Below are positions 8,485-18,086 of a DNA stretch of 64,000 bases, one piece after another; position 1 is the stretch's first letter; every line of letters starts with the position of its first letter. Under the pieces are notes generated by a model, which was not told the DNA's origin, did not search any database, and worked only from the letters and a program-made list of their open reading frames with translations. The stretch is taken from assembly GCA_030684815.1 (NCBI GenBank), contig JAUXXQ010000146.1, forward strand, positions 18,720-82,719. The letters run 5' to 3'. A program made the translations under genes and the position numbers. The DNA is from Methylobacter sp. Lineage in GTDB: Bacteria; Pseudomonadota; Gammaproteobacteria; Methylococcales; Methylomonadaceae.

Positions 8485-8874
8485 TTACATCGCGTAACCC
8501 AACAAGCTGATGCTGACCCAGCCGAAGCCTATCGTGGTGATGAGAAAGCTGATGGCCGAGTAGGCTTTCCAGTGGGTTTTTTCCCAAAAATTGGGATCGA
8601 AAGCCGCCACAACAAAAACACACGGATTGGTCAGGCCACCGATGACCACCAGCCAGCAGGCGGTTACCGATAACGGCACCTTGACCGCATAAAAGCCCAG
8701 GCAGAACAAAGCCATTAAGGCAAAATCGATATGCGCCCTGATCAGGGTTTTATAGTCGGTTAGGAACTCGCCATCAATGCCCTTAATCGGGAACCAGCGG
8801 GCAAACGTCATCAGCCATGCCGAAACCAGCACCGCAAAAATCATCAGCACCGCGCCAATCAATAATATTTCCAT
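8485..8874 (-). CDS. unrecognised four-helix membrane protein
   Basis: A 129-residue protein I do not recognise. Four hydrophobic segments are visible, roughly at residues 3-25, 48-65, 70-95 and 104-127, with short loops. Charged or polar residues near the membrane include ARWFP, RAHIDF and DPNFWEKTHW, so a buried His at the start of helix 2 is notable. An in-frame ATG at 8880 and one at 8919 are alternatives; 8874 is chosen because GAG lies about 9 nt upstream. Not cotranscribed in any obvious way with the TauE operon, since a 338-bp repeat-containing gap separates them. Confidence 0.6.
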   Translation of the reverse strand: MEILLIGAVLMIFAVLVSAWLMTFARWFPIKGIDGEFLTDYKTLIRAHIDFALMALFCLGFYAVKVPLSVTACWLVVIGGLTNPCVFVVAAFDPNFWEKTHWKAYSAISFLITTIGFGWVSISLLGYAM

Positions 8875-9282
8875 CGTCATTATCTCGTTTTTATAGGTTA
8901 TAAAAAATACACTTACCAATCAATATATTGGCATTAGAGTATACTGGCCTGCATAGTGATGATCAACTGATTTCCCCCATTGCCCATGCCGTCAAACCTG
9001 CAAGAAAGCCCCCTTCGCGCCGCAACAAAGCTGTTTCGCGAAACCGGGAAAAGATGGGCTAATTTTTGACTGGGCACATGCCCACAATGATGATCGCGGC
9101 TTTCAAACCAATACCTACGCTTTTAAGCTTAGCAAAAATAGCCGGAAAACAGATCCGCTAATTAGTGTAAAATCCCACGCACTTTTACGCTATGTTGATG
9201 CCCGAACCGGTACACTTTAAGAATGTTTATCACTGACCTGGATGCTACCTTGGCAAAATGGCGGTTTCACTATAAAAAAAAT

Positions 9283-9437
9283 GTAACTACTCAGGGATTG
9301 TTGAAAATGACTAAATAGAACACGGGTTAAACGGATAATCACGGATTGTAAAAGCACAGCCTATTTTAAAAAATCCGTGTAAATCCGTCTAATCTGTGTA
9401 TTCCGCGTCTATTTCTTTTTTTTGCTGAGCAGTCACC
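9283..9437 (+). mobile_element. R-family miniature element, copy 1 (uninterrupted)
   Basis: Begins GTAACTACTCAGGG and ends CTGAGCAGTCACC; the terminal 12-mers match as inverted repeats at 10 of 12 bases. Flanks AAAAAAAT (9275-9282) and AAAAAAAT (9438-9445) look like an 8-bp target duplication, although the sequence is low complexity. This is the reference copy for three other R elements. The rest of the 8920-9594 gap has no credible gene: short open stretches near 8990-9170 are broken by stops. Confidence 0.75.
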
Positions 9438-9594
9438 AAAAAAATTTAAAGTAACAGCAACCGCCCTGCTCTACTATGTGCGCTTATTTGGCCTCGCCCC
9501 GGCATTTCCTGCCTACCTTAAATTGAGTAGGCACTTATTGCCCAAACATCGTTAACCTTCCCTTTTACCTAAAGATTTGAACAGAGATATATCA

Positions 9595-9804
9595 ATGGCA
9601 CATTCCATTCAAGAAATAACTGCAAAAATTAGTGCGCTTCCCGAGCCTATGCAACAAGAAGTATTTAATTTTATTGACTTTATGCATGAAAAATCTGTTC
9701 GGTTAGCCATATCAGCCAAACAGGAGTCCGACTTGCTAAGCGATCAAGCCTTAGCAGCCGACTGGAAACGTCCCGAAGAGGATAATGCCTGGAAGACTTA
9801 TTAA
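9595..9804 (+). CDS. DUF2281-like small protein, orphan antitoxin candidate
   Basis: A 69-residue protein whose N-terminal half (MAHSIQEITAKISALPEPMQ, then EVFNFIDFM) matches the DUF2281 pattern found next to VapC-type toxins. The C-terminal end is short, acidic and ends in WKTY. AGAGA lies about 8 nt before ATG 9595; a TTG at 9577 would add six residues. No toxin follows: 9805-10185 has no open frame of PIN or PemK type, so it is a solitary antitoxin or a remnant. Confidence 0.65.
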   Translation: MAHSIQEITAKISALPEPMQQEVFNFIDFMHEKSVRLAISAKQESDLLSDQALAADWKRPEEDNAWKTY

Positions 9805-10049
9805 TAACTGATGCCCGATACCCAAACTTTTAGCTTAAAAAATAAATCAATAAATTATCGCTTTGAAAATATTTTATTCACCACGAAGAACACGGCGTAC
9901 ACGAAGAGTAAAGCTCCTGGTGATACATTAATGGGAAGTTACTTTAGCCGAAGCTAAAGGCCACTAACCAGAGATGACAGCCCTATTCCGTATTAGGTAA
10001 GGGTTGATGCAGGCAATTCAAACCCAATTAAGATACACATGCACATAGT

Positions 10050-10157
10050 AGGATATGGCCAACAATAACGCCCCTAAACCCGTTCGCGGAGGGCTTGCCG
10101 AACCACAACACCCGTCGATGAGGCCTTGCATCAGGACGTTATTGTTGGCCATATCCT
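10050..10157. repeat. 21-bp perfect inverted repeat just upstream of fhs
   Basis: Arms at 10050-10070 and 10137-10157 (AGGATATGGCCAACAATAAC plus one G, and the exact complement) enclose a 66-nt loop. The right arm ends 28 bp before the fhs start codon. It could be a miniature element or a transcribed 5-prime structure. The remaining 9805-10049 stretch contains a degenerate CACGAAG-type repeat near 9885-9910 and a small ACTTTAGC/GCTAAAG hairpin near 9943, but no gene. Confidence 0.75.
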
Positions 10158-10185
10158 TAAAGATTTTTAAATTCGGAACCCACTA

Positions 10186-11859
10186 ATGTCAGACATAGAA
10201 ATAGCGCAACAAGCCCACATGAAACCGATCATCGGTTTGGCGAAAGAACACTACGGCATTGACGCCGAACACTTGGACCCCCACGGCCATTACAAAGCCA
10301 AATTGTCGCTGGAATACATTAACAGCCTGTCCGATAAACCAGACGGCAAGCTGATCCTGGTGACTGCGATCAGCCCTACCCCGGCCGGCGAAGGCAAAAC
10401 CACCACTACAGTCGGTTTGGGCGATGCGATGAACCGTATCGGCAAACTTACCATCATGTGCCTGCGCGAACCGTCCTTAGGCCCGTGTTTTGGCGTAAAG
10501 GGCGGCGCGGCGGGCGGCGGTTATGCGCAAGTGGTGCCGATGGAGGACATCAACCTGCATTTTACCGGCGATTTTCATGCCATCGGCGTGGCACACAACC
10601 TGCTGTCGGCGTTAATCGACAACCATATCAACCACGGCAACGATCTGGACATCGACCCACGGCGCATACAATGGAAACGCGTGGTTGACATGAACGACCG
10701 CGCCCTGCGCAACATTGTGGTCGGCATGGGTGGCGCGGCCAACGGCTATTTGCGCGAAGACGGTTACGACATTGTGGTCGCGTCCGAAGTCATGGCGATT
10801 TTATGCCTGGCAACCAGCCGGGCAGACCTTAAAGAACGGCTGGGGCGTATCGTCATCGGCTATAAAACCGATAGAATCACGCCGGTTTATGCCCGCGACC
10901 TGAACGCGCAAGGCTCGATGGCGGCGCTGTTAAAAGATGCGATAAACCCTAATCTGGTGCAAACGCTGGAAAACAATATCGCGATCATTCACGGCGGGCC
11001 GTTTGCCAATATCGCCCACGGCTGCAACACCGTAACCGCCACCAAAACCGCGCTGAAACTGGCCGATTATGTGGTCACCGAAGCGGGTTTCGGCGCCGAC
11101 TTGGGCGCGGAAAAATTTATTGACATCAAATGCCGCATGGCGGGACTTAAACCCTCCGCCGTAGTGTTGGTGGCGACAGTCAGGGCGCTCAAATTCCACG
11201 GCGGCGTAGCCAAAGAAGCCTTAAACCAGGAGAATCTGGCGGCCCTGGAACAAGGCTTTGTCAATTTGGAACGGCATTACCACAACATTACCGAGCATTA
11301 CGGCCTGCCCTGCGTAGTCTGCGTCAATCATTTCACCCTCGATACCGAAGCCGAGATTACCCTGCTTGAACAAAAATGCGCCGCGTTGGGCGCGACATGC
11401 ATCGTTTCCAAACATTGGGCAAAAGGCGGTGCCGGTGCTGAAACATTGGCCCATGCGGTCAGTGGCATTGTTGACCAGCGCGAACCTACATTTAACTACG
11501 TCTACGATGAAAACCTGAGCCTTTGGGGGAAAATAGAAGCCATTGCCACCAAGCTGTACGGCGCCGACAGCGTCACGGCCAGCGCCAAAATCAAAGCGCA
11601 ATTGGCGGCATGGGATGCCGATTACGGCACCTTCCCGATTTGCATGGCAAAAACCCAAATGTCGTTTTCGACCAATCCGAACACCAGAGGCGCACCTTCC
11701 GGCCATACCATCGAAATCAGCGATGTTAAATTGGCAAACGGCGCTGGCTTTATTGTCGCGATTGCCGGTGATATGATGACCATGCCGGGCTTACCTAAAG
11801 TGCCTGCTGCGGAAAGAATTGATATTGATAATGACGGCAAAATCACCGGATTATTTTAA
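10186..11859 (+). CDS. fhs: formate-tetrahydrofolate ligase
   Basis: A 557-residue enzyme of the normal family length. It makes 10-formyl-tetrahydrofolate from formate, tetrahydrofolate and ATP in the cytosol, linking formate to C1 metabolism; in a methylotroph it would feed assimilation or purine synthesis. The ATP loop PAGEGKTTT is at residues 66-74, followed by the signature [20 protein letters not shown] and the [13 protein letters not shown] motif. The ATG is supported by the conserved N terminus. A DHH phosphoesterase gene follows 50 bp downstream in the same direction. Expression may be affected by the inverted repeat ending 28 bp upstream. Confidence 0.97.
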   Translation: MSDIEIAQQAHMKPIIGLAKEHYGIDAEHLDPHGHYKAKLSLEYINSLSDKPDGKLILVTAISPTPAGEGKTTTTVGLGDAMNRIGKLTIMCLREPSLGPCFGVKGGAAGGGYAQVVPMEDINLHFTGDFHAIGVAHNLLSALIDNHINHGNDLDIDPRRIQWKRVVDMNDRALRNIVVGMGGAANGYLREDGYDIVVASEVMAILCLATSRADLKERLGRIVIGYKTDRITPVYARDLNAQGSMAALLKDAINPNLVQTLENNIAIIHGGPFANIAHGCNTVTATKTALKLADYVVTEAGFGADLGAEKFIDIKCRMAGLKPSAVVLVATVRALKFHGGVAKEALNQENLAALEQGFVNLERHYHNITEHYGLPCVVCVNHFTLDTEAEITLLEQKCAALGATCIVSKHWAKGGAGAETLAHAVSGIVDQREPTFNYVYDENLSLWGKIEAIATKLYGADSVTASAKIKAQLAAWDADYGTFPICMAKTQMSFSTNPNTRGAPSGHTIEISDVKLANGAGFIVAIAGDMMTMPGLPKVPAAERIDIDNDGKITGLF

Positions 11860-11909
11860 CCATAACAGGGTTCAACTTATTGGCCCTTGCTTTTATCCAA
11901 GGTAACAAC

Positions 11910-12839
11910 ATGACAGAGCAAAAATTTCGACTCGTGACTCGCAGTGACTTTGACGGCTTAATCTGCGCGGTTTTATTAAAAGAACTGGACTTGATTGACG
12001 ACATCAAATTCGTCCACCCTAAAGATATGCAGGACGGCATTATCGAAATCAATGACCGCGACATCACCACCAACCTGCCCTACGTCAATGGTGTGCATTT
12101 GGCATTCGACCATCATTTGAGCGAAACCATCCGCAACGAAAAAGCCGAAAACCACATCATAGACCCGGATGCGCCTTCCGCCGCCCGCGTGGTTTATGAT
12201 TATTACGGCGGCGCAACCCGCTTTCCGGCCGACTGGAATGAAATGATGGCTGCGGTCGATAAAGGCGATGCCGCACAATTCAACCGCGAAGAAATCTTGA
12301 ATCCCGATGGCTGGGTGCTGATGAATTTCCTGATGGATGCGCGTACCGGTTTGGGGCGGTTCCGCGACTTTACCGTGTCCAATTATCAGTTAATGATGAA
12401 CCTGATTGATTACTGCAAAAATCATAGCATTGATGACATCCTGCAACTACCCGACGTTCAGGAACGGGTCAAGCTGTTTAAGGAACACGAAGCGGCGGCC
12501 AAAGAACAAATCCAACGCTGCTCAACCGTACACAAGAATCTGGTGGTCTTGGATTTACGCAAGGAAGAAACCATCTACGCAGTCAACCGCTTCATGATTT
12601 ACGCCTTGTATCCCGACTGCAATATCTCCATCCATGTGATGTGGGGCGTCAAGCAGCAAAATACCGTGTTCGCAATCGGCAAATCCATTTTAAACCGCAG
12701 TTCCAACACCAATGTCGGCGAACTCTGCCTAAGCTACAACGGCGGCGGACATCTGAACGCAGGCACCTGCCAAGTTGCCAACCAGGACAGCGAACTGCAT
12801 TTAAAAGCGATTATTGCAAAAATCAACCAGGACGGTTGA
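11910..12839 (+). CDS. DHH-family phosphoesterase (exopolyphosphatase-like)
   Basis: A 309-residue DHH phosphoesterase. Motifs seen are DFDG (residues 13-16), the signature FDHH (DHH at 67-69) and a C-terminal nucleotide or substrate-binding NGGGH motif near residue 280. Related proteins are often labelled exopolyphosphatase, but DHH enzymes also act on oligo- and cyclic nucleotides, so the substrate is open. Start at 11910 is preferred because AAGG lies 7 nt upstream; an in-frame TTG at 11880 would add ten residues. It follows fhs closely and is probably cotranscribed. Confidence 0.85.
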   Translation: MTEQKFRLVTRSDFDGLICAVLLKELDLIDDIKFVHPKDMQDGIIEINDRDITTNLPYVNGVHLAFDHHLSETIRNEKAENHIIDPDAPSAARVVYDYYGGATRFPADWNEMMAAVDKGDAAQFNREEILNPDGWVLMNFLMDARTGLGRFRDFTVSNYQLMMNLIDYCKNHSIDDILQLPDVQERVKLFKEHEAAAKEQIQRCSTVHKNLVVLDLRKEETIYAVNRFMIYALYPDCNISIHVMWGVKQQNTVFAIGKSILNRSSNTNVGELCLSYNGGGHLNAGTCQVANQDSELHLKAIIAKINQDG

Positions 12840-12866
12840 TTGTTATCTGTAGTCATTTAGCACTCT

Positions 12867-12894
12867 CGCCAAGGTGTATTCATACGCCTTGGCG
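12867..12894. repeat. 13-bp stem hairpin after the DHH gene
   Basis: CGCCAAGGTGTAT (12867-12879) pairs with ATACGCCTTGGCG (12882-12894), one G-T wobble, 2-nt loop. It is 27 bp after the DHH stop codon. There is no T-run, so it may be a repeat rather than a rho-independent terminator. Confidence 0.6.
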
Positions 12895-12917
12895 CAGCGC
12901 CATCAACCAATGTTAAA

Positions 12918-13090
12918 GGCTCTTCCGTATTTCGCGGGGGCAAATTTACATATAGATATGTTGGGGTAGCTTCATGAAAGCCACTAGCTATCAACGCATT
13001 GATATTAGATCGAAAAAACCGTATTAATGTCACGTCTGCTGATGTGCAACATCTGCATGTAGCGGGTGTTCCGCGAAATATGGAAGAGCC
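12918..13090. mobile_element. 173-bp palindromic element, ISL3-like ends
   Basis: Ends GGCTCTTCCGTATTTCGCGG and the complement of GGCTCTTCCATATTTCGCGG; similarity weakens inward but resumes at TACAT..AGAT. No open frame fits inside. GGCTCTT ends resemble those I recall for ISL3-family insertion sequences, so a miniature derivative is plausible. No clear target duplication is seen (only AAA on each side). It ends 43 bp before the Rpn-type gene. Confidence 0.6.
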
Positions 13091-13133
13091 AAAGTATTTT
13101 TGGATTAACAACTTATTGCGATTAATTAATATT

Positions 13134-14051
13134 ATGGGCAAACAAAGAAAATTAATCACCTTTGACTGGGCAATAAAACGCTTGCTGCGCAATAAAGCTA
13201 ACTTTGGCATATTAGAAGGTTTTTTAAATGAATTATTAACAAAAAACATTACCATTTTAGATGTCCTAGAAAGTCAAAGATACCAAGGCTGTAGAACTCA
13301 CGAATTTAACTGTGTTGATTTAAAAGCATGCAACAGCAAAGAAGAAATCATTATCATAGAAATACAATATGACCGAGAATATGATTATTTGCAGCGCATA
13401 TTCTATGGTGTTTCAAAAGCGGCTATAGAGCACATAGTAGAAAATAAATCCTATGCCAATATAACCAAAATCATTTCCATCAATATCCTTTATTTTTATT
13501 TGGGTAGCGGCACCGATTATATTTATAAAGGCACTACGCGTTTTATAGGGCTACATAATCATGACCTATTAGAACTCAATAAAAGACAAAAACAGCTTTT
13601 CAAAAAAGATACGATAGAATCGCTTTACCCTGAGTATTACCTGATTAGAATAAACCGCTTCAATGATATTGCCAAAGACACGCTGGATGAATGGATTTAT
13701 TTTTTAAAGAATGAAGAAATTAAAGAAAATTTTACCGCAAAAGGCTTAAAAGAGGCGGAAGAAAAGTTAAGTTTTATGAAATTACCCGAAGACGAACAAA
13801 AAGCCTATGAACACTACAAAGAAGACTTGCGTTATCAAGCCAGCATGTTCGAATCATCGTTTGGGGATGGCTACTATGAAGGAAAAGCGGAGGGAAAAGC
13901 CGAGGGTCTTGCTGAAGGTGTAAATCAAACAACAAAAAATATAGCGCTAAATTTAGCTCAAGAAGGCACGCCCATTGAAATGATTGCCAAAGTAACCGGC
14001 TTATCAGCATCAGATATTAAACAGCTTTTACAAGAATCGATTAAGCAGTAA
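13134..14051 (+). CDS. Rpn/PD-(D/E)XK nuclease-family protein
   Basis: A 305-residue protein of the Rpn recombination-promoting nuclease or transposase-associated PD-(D/E)XK family. The N terminus has FDWAIKRLLRNKANFGILEG. The nuclease core follows as VDLKAC...EEIIIIEIQ, where the family typically shows D...ExQ, then YDREYDYLQRIFYGVSKA. The C-terminal tail has the repetitive YEGKAEGKAEGLAEG and a small helix-turn-helix-like end (EMIAKVTGLSASDIKQLLQE). ATG 13134 starts the conserved domain; a longer frame from 12999 would begin inside the neighbouring repeat. A/T-rich codon use unlike fhs suggests acquired DNA. Family members promote RecA-independent recombination; not shown here. Confidence 0.85.
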   Translation: MGKQRKLITFDWAIKRLLRNKANFGILEGFLNELLTKNITILDVLESQRYQGCRTHEFNCVDLKACNSKEEIIIIEIQYDREYDYLQRIFYGVSKAAIEHIVENKSYANITKIISINILYFYLGSGTDYIYKGTTRFIGLHNHDLLELNKRQKQLFKKDTIESLYPEYYLIRINRFNDIAKDTLDEWIYFLKNEEIKENFTAKGLKEAEEKLSFMKLPEDEQKAYEHYKEDLRYQASMFESSFGDGYYEGKAEGKAEGLAEGVNQTTKNIALNLAQEGTPIEMIAKVTGLSASDIKQLLQESIKQ

Positions 14052-14151
14052 TTTTTCGATAGATTATAGGGAACGCAACGCCCATTAATAAATAGCCGAC
14101 AAACAAATCACCACCATGAAAAATGAAACTTCGCCTTTTAGTGGTGAATAA

Positions 14152-14242
14152 GACTATCAACTTAACGCGGGACAGACCTTCCAGGTTTTAAAAACCTGGA
14201 AGGTCTACTTCGGCATGCTTGTCCCGTTTTAAATGGAAAGCC
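14152..14242 (+). mobile_element. P-family miniature element, copy B
   Basis: A 91-bp copy without insert. The inner palindrome is complete and the right end is AAATGGAAAGCC; the left end has decayed (GACTATC for GGCTATC). Flanks GTGAATAA (14144-14151) and GTGAAAAA (14243-14250) match at 7 of 8 bases. It sits 75 bp upstream of the rfbF start codon, within its likely promoter region. Confidence 0.8.
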
Positions 14243-14317
14243 GTGAAAAAAATGTTTTCAATAACCCCTGTTAAATAAGCAATCCTTAAAAAACACCTTC
14301 ATCTCAAGCAACCAATT

Positions 14318-15085
14318 ATGAAAGCGATTATTCTTGCCGGCGGATTAGGCTCACGGCTCAGTGAAGAAACGTCAATCCGGCCTAAACCGATGATTGAAAT
14401 TGGCGGCAAGCCGATACTCTGGCATATCATGAAAACCTACTCAGCCCACGGCATACATGACTTTGTCATTTGCTGCGGCTATAAAGGCTATGTCATTAAG
14501 GAATATTTCGCCAATTACTTTTTGCACATGTCCGATGTGACCTTCGACATGCGCCATAACAAGATGGAAGTGCATCAACAACATGCGGAACCCTGGCGCG
14601 TGACCTTGGTTGATACCGGCGACGATACCATGACCGGCGGGCGCATTAAGCGTGTTGCCGACTATGTAAAAGGCGAGGATTTTTGCTGCACTTACGGCGA
14701 TGGCATCGGCGATGTCAATATCACCCAACTCATTGAATTTCATAGGAAACAAGGCAAATTAGCGACCTTAACCGCAACGCAGCCGCCGGGGCGCTTTGGC
14801 GCGCTTAACCTGAACGGGAACAATGTCGTTAGCTTTCAGGAAAAACCCCAAGGCGATGGCGGCTGGGTAAACGGCGGTTTTTTTGTGCTCTCGCCCAAGG
14901 TGCTTGATTATATTGACAATGACCACACCGTTTGGGAGCGCGAACCGATGGAACAATTGGCCAGAGACAGACAAATGTCCGCTTATTTCCATGCCGGTTT
15001 TTGGCAACCTATGGATACCTTGCGCGATAAAATCCACCTTGAAACATTATGGGCTGACGGCAAAGCGCCGTGGAATGTATGGTAG
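14318..15085 (+). CDS. rfbF: glucose-1-phosphate cytidylyltransferase
   Basis: A 255-residue cytosolic nucleotidyltransferase that makes CDP-glucose from glucose-1-phosphate and CTP, the first step to CDP-3,6-dideoxyhexoses. It has the nucleotide-binding N terminus [20 protein letters not shown], the CGYKGY motif and [10 protein letters not shown], with normal length for RfbF. It is the first gene of the O-antigen run and overlaps rfbG by 7 nt, so the two are translationally coupled. The same order rfbF-rfbG-rfbH is known from Salmonella and Yersinia O-antigen clusters. Confidence 0.95.
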   Translation: MKAIILAGGLGSRLSEETSIRPKPMIEIGGKPILWHIMKTYSAHGIHDFVICCGYKGYVIKEYFANYFLHMSDVTFDMRHNKMEVHQQHAEPWRVTLVDTGDDTMTGGRIKRVADYVKGEDFCCTYGDGIGDVNITQLIEFHRKQGKLATLTATQPPGRFGALNLNGNNVVSFQEKPQGDGGWVNGGFFVLSPKVLDYIDNDHTVWEREPMEQLARDRQMSAYFHAGFWQPMDTLRDKIHLETLWADGKAPWNVW

Positions 15086-16212
15086 CGCCATCGTTTTGGG
15101 CCGATAAAACCGTCTTGCTAAGCGGCCACACCGGCTTCAAAGGCAGCTGGCTGTCTTTATGGCTACAAACGCTGGGCGCCAACGTCATCGGCTATGCGCT
15201 GGCCGCGCCCACCCATCCGAGTTTGTTTGCCGCCGCTCATGTCGCTGAAGGCATGGTCAGCATCGAATCGGACATCCGCGATTTTGCCGCGCTGGCAGCC
15301 GTATTTGAAAAATATCAACCTGAAATCGTCATCCATATGGCCGCCCAGCCATTGGTGCGCTATTCCTACGCCAACCCGATAGAAACCTATTCCACCAACG
15401 TCATGGGCACGGTGCATCTGCTGGAAGCGGCAAGGCTAACCGGCAGCGTGCGCGCTATCGTCAATGTCACCAGCGACAAATGCTACGAGAACCGCGAATG
15501 GGTCTGGGGTTACCGCGAAAATGAAGCAATGGGCGGCTATGACCCTTACAGCAACAGCAAAGGTTGCGCTGAACTGGTGGCATCGGCTTACCGCAGCTCC
15601 TATTTTAATCCCGATAACTTCAACGACCACGGCGTGGCGCTGGCTTCAGCCCGGGCCGGTAACGTCATCGGCGGCGGCGATTGGGCGGAAGACCGGCTGA
15701 TTCCCGACATCATGCGCGCCATCATACAAGGCACAGCGGTCACTATCCGTAACCCGCACGCCATTAGGCCTTGGCAACACGTGCTGGAACCGCTGTCCGG
15801 TTATTTGTTGTTGGCACAAAAGCTTTATCAACAAGGCGCAGTTTATGGCGAAGGCTGGAATTTCGGCCCGAACGATGAAGACGCCAAACCGGTAGCGTGG
15901 ATAGTCGACCATTTAACCCAAAGCTGGGGCGAAGGCGCCAGCTGGATACAGGATGACGGCGACCATCCCCATGAAGCGCATTATTTGAAACTCGATTGTT
16001 CAAAAGCCAAAATGCGTTTAAATTGGCGCCCGCGCTGGCCTCTTGATGAAACACTGGCACTGATTGTCAACTGGCACCGCGCCCACCAACGGGGTGAAAA
16101 TATGCGTGATGTTTCGTTGGCTCAGATTCAGCGTTATGTGCTCGCCATGAACGGCGCCGAACAATCAGCAGTTAATTCATTGCTACCCGAACAGTCAAAA
16201 TTGGAGATTTAA
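15079..16212 (+). CDS. rfbG: CDP-glucose 4,6-dehydratase
   Basis: A 377-residue extended SDR enzyme converting CDP-glucose to CDP-4-keto-6-deoxyglucose. The NAD-binding motif is GHTGFKG near residues 15-21, with the catalytic YSNSK and the TSDKCYEN segment characteristic of RfbG. ATG 15079 overlaps the rfbF stop (ATGGTAG); a GTG at 15070 is a weaker alternative. The last codons carry a GGAG that lies 7 nt before the antitoxin ATG at 16214, so rfbG and the inserted toxin-antitoxin module are tightly joined. Confidence 0.95.
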   Translation: MVAPSFWADKTVLLSGHTGFKGSWLSLWLQTLGANVIGYALAAPTHPSLFAAAHVAEGMVSIESDIRDFAALAAVFEKYQPEIVIHMAAQPLVRYSYANPIETYSTNVMGTVHLLEAARLTGSVRAIVNVTSDKCYENREWVWGYRENEAMGGYDPYSNSKGCAELVASAYRSSYFNPDNFNDHGVALASARAGNVIGGGDWAEDRLIPDIMRAIIQGTAVTIRNPHAIRPWQHVLEPLSGYLLLAQKLYQQGAVYGEGWNFGPNDEDAKPVAWIVDHLTQSWGEGASWIQDDGDHPHEAHYLKLDCSKAKMRLNWRPRWPLDETLALIVNWHRAHQRGENMRDVSLAQIQRYVLAMNGAEQSAVNSLLPEQSKLEI

Positions 16213-16213
16213 C

Positions 16214-16444
16214 ATGCAGGCAATTACTCGCATAGAAACAGTTGACGAGAGTGGGCATATACACCTGCAACTCGAAAAATTGGCCGGTGCCAAGGTGCGG
16301 ATTATCATCGAAAATCTCGATACCGGTCATGCTCAGACAGCGATACCCGCTGAAAGCCTGGCTTTGGCAAAAATGCAGGAACAAACCGGGTTCGCCACAC
16401 ATATTTTAGGAGCAGCTGCCGAGGACGTGTGGAATGACGTGTGA
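16214..16444 (+). CDS. antitoxin of the PemK-like module
   Basis: A 76-residue protein with the layout of antitoxins that precede PemK/MazF-like toxins: a beta-rich N-terminal half ([20 protein letters not shown] and onward) and a C-terminal tail ending in [11 protein letters not shown], which resembles the toxin-binding EDVWNDL tail of such proteins. It starts 1 nt after the rfbG stop with GGAG 7 nt upstream, and overlaps the next gene by 11 nt. Its partner is the N-terminal domain of the fused toxin-RfbH protein, making this an unusual antitoxin whose target would be a biosynthetic enzyme. Confidence 0.75.
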   Translation: MQAITRIETVDESGHIHLQLEKLAGAKVRIIIENLDTGHAQTAIPAESLALAKMQEQTGFATHILGAAAEDVWNDV

Positions 16445-18041
16445 AATTAAAGCGGGCAACATCTACAAAATACCGTTCCCCTTCACCGACCTTAGCGAAA
16501 CCAAAGTACGTCCGGCCTTGGCATTGACCGATAGCGACGCACAAGGCGATGCACGCTTCCTTTTTATTACGGTTACGCCGCCAAGCGCGGCTGAACAAGC
16601 CATAGCACTCGATGAAGCTGATTTTGCCGGCGCACCGTTACCGTTGCAAAGCCACATCCGTCTGGATAAATCCGTGCTTCTCCATAAATTATTGGTCATC
16701 AAACCGTGGGCACAACTCACCGATGCGGCCATGGCGCGGGTATACCGCGCCGTCATAGCGGATGAAGTGACAGGATTCGACAGATTCGGCAATACAGCGC
16801 AAAGCTTCATCGCCGGTCAAAGCGCCATCCCCCCTTCCGGCAAGGTCATCGGTGTAACAGAGCGGCAACTGATGGTCGAAGCCTCGCTCGATGGCTGGCT
16901 GACCACCGGGCGTTTTAACAAGGCCTTTGAACAGCGTTTTGCCGAATTTGTCGGCGTACCTTACGCCTTGACCACGACCTCAGGCTCAGCAGCTAACCTG
17001 CTGGCGTTGACTGCATTGACCTCGCCCAAACTCGGCGAGCGTGCGTTAAAGCCGGGCGATGAAGTCATTACCGTGGCGGCAGGCTTTCCTACCACGGTTA
17101 ATCCCATTTTGCAGAACGGCATGGTGCCGGTGTTTGTCGATGTCGACATACCGACTTACAACATTGACCCACAAAAAATCGAAGCGGCGGTCAGCGAGCG
17201 CACCCGCGCCATCATGATTGCCCACACCCTGGGCAACCCATTCGATCTGGCTGCGGTGATGGCTATCGCGCAAAAATACAAGCTGTGGGTCATTGAAGAT
17301 TGCTGCGACGCACTCGGCTCACTTTATAAAGGCCGGCATGTCGGCACTTTCGGCCACATCGCCACCTGCAGTTTTTATCCGGCGCACCATATCACCATGG
17401 GCGAAGGCGGCATGGTTTTCACCCAAGACCGCAAGCTGAAAAAAATCGTCGAATCTTTCCGCGACTGGGGCCGCGATTGCTACTGCGCGCCCGGCTGCGA
17501 CGACACCTGCCGCAAACGTTTCGGCTGGCAACTTGGCAGCCTGCCCCAAGGCTACGACCACAAATACACCTACTCGCATTTGGGCTACAACCTCAATATC
17601 AGCGACATGCAGGCCGCTTGCGCCTTGGCGCAAATGGATCGCTTGCCGGACTTTATCGCAGCGCGCAAACACAACTTTGCCTTTCTTAAAGAACGGCTGA
17701 AATCTTGCGGGCAACAGCTGATCCTTCCCGAAGCCACAGCGGATAGCGACCCATCCTGGTTCGGCTTCCCCATTACGCTGCGTGAATCTGCTGGCATCAA
17801 GCGGGTCGAGCTGCTGAAATATCTGGATCAATATAAAATAGGCACACGCATGTTGTTTGCCGGAAACCTCACGCGCCAGCCTTATTTTGTCGGCAGGGAT
17901 TACCGCATCAGCGGGGAACTGACCCGCACCGATGACATCATGAACAACACGCTCTGGATTGGCGTTTACCCCGGCTTGAATGAGCCGATGCTGGATTATG
18001 TCTGCGAGCGGCTTGAAGCATTTTTGGGCATTAATGTTTAA
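16434..18041 (+). CDS. rfbH: PemK/MazF-like toxin domain fused to RfbH
   Basis: A 535-residue chimera. Residues 1 to about 112 look like a PemK/MazF-type toxin ([20 protein letters not shown] at the N terminus). From about residue 124 ([14 protein letters not shown]) to the end it is RfbH, CDP-4-dehydro-6-deoxyglucose 3-dehydrase (E1), missing only the first 25-30 residues. The RfbH part looks intact: the PLP-site Lys is replaced by His as in true E1 enzymes (SFYPAHH, H318), and the [2Fe-2S] motif C-X57-C-X1-C-X7-C is exactly present (C291, C349, C351, C359). The frame is continuous; a GTG at 16767 preceded by GGA could give a separate RfbH. Either the toxin domain is tolerated or controlled by the overlapping antitoxin, or it is inactive. 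Confidence 0.88.
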   Translation: MTCEIKAGNIYKIPFPFTDLSETKVRPALALTDSDAQGDARFLFITVTPPSAAEQAIALDEADFAGAPLPLQSHIRLDKSVLLHKLLVIKPWAQLTDAAMARVYRAVIADEVTGFDRFGNTAQSFIAGQSAIPPSGKVIGVTERQLMVEASLDGWLTTGRFNKAFEQRFAEFVGVPYALTTTSGSAANLLALTALTSPKLGERALKPGDEVITVAAGFPTTVNPILQNGMVPVFVDVDIPTYNIDPQKIEAAVSERTRAIMIAHTLGNPFDLAAVMAIAQKYKLWVIEDCCDALGSLYKGRHVGTFGHIATCSFYPAHHITMGEGGMVFTQDRKLKKIVESFRDWGRDCYCAPGCDDTCRKRFGWQLGSLPQGYDHKYTYSHLGYNLNISDMQAACALAQMDRLPDFIAARKHNFAFLKERLKSCGQQLILPEATADSDPSWFGFPITLRESAGIKRVELLKYLDQYKIGTRMLFAGNLTRQPYFVGRDYRISGELTRTDDIMNNTLWIGVYPGLNEPMLDYVCERLEAFLGINV

Positions 18042-18052
18042 AAAGCTATACT
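18024..18052 (+). promoter_or_regulatory. possible sigma-70 promoter for mntA-hepT
   Basis: TTGGGC at 18024-18029 and TATACT at 18047-18052 are separated by 17 bp. The -10 matches 5 of 6 consensus bases, the -35 only 3 of 6. It lies at the end of rfbH and 35 bp before the mntA ATG, so the TA module may be expressed apart from the O-antigen operon. Confidence 0.4.
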
Positions 18053-18086
18053 TTAAAAAGCATCCTCATAACGGAAGGATTTAATT

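Noticed and set aside
8256..8510. 84-codon plus-strand frame with a perfect 17-residue internal repeat
   Set aside because: It is simply the translation of the 51-bp tandem insert inside the P element (51 is a multiple of three); no ribosome-binding site and no protein-like flanks.
8970..9240. Small coding gene in the gap before the R element
   Set aside because: The two short open stretches starting at ATGs near 8987 and 9079 end after about 28 residues each, with no ribosome-binding site or recognisable motif.
12867..12894. Hairpin after the DHH gene as rho-independent terminator
   Set aside because: The stem is strong, but no T-run follows on the plus strand, so it is listed as a repeat only.
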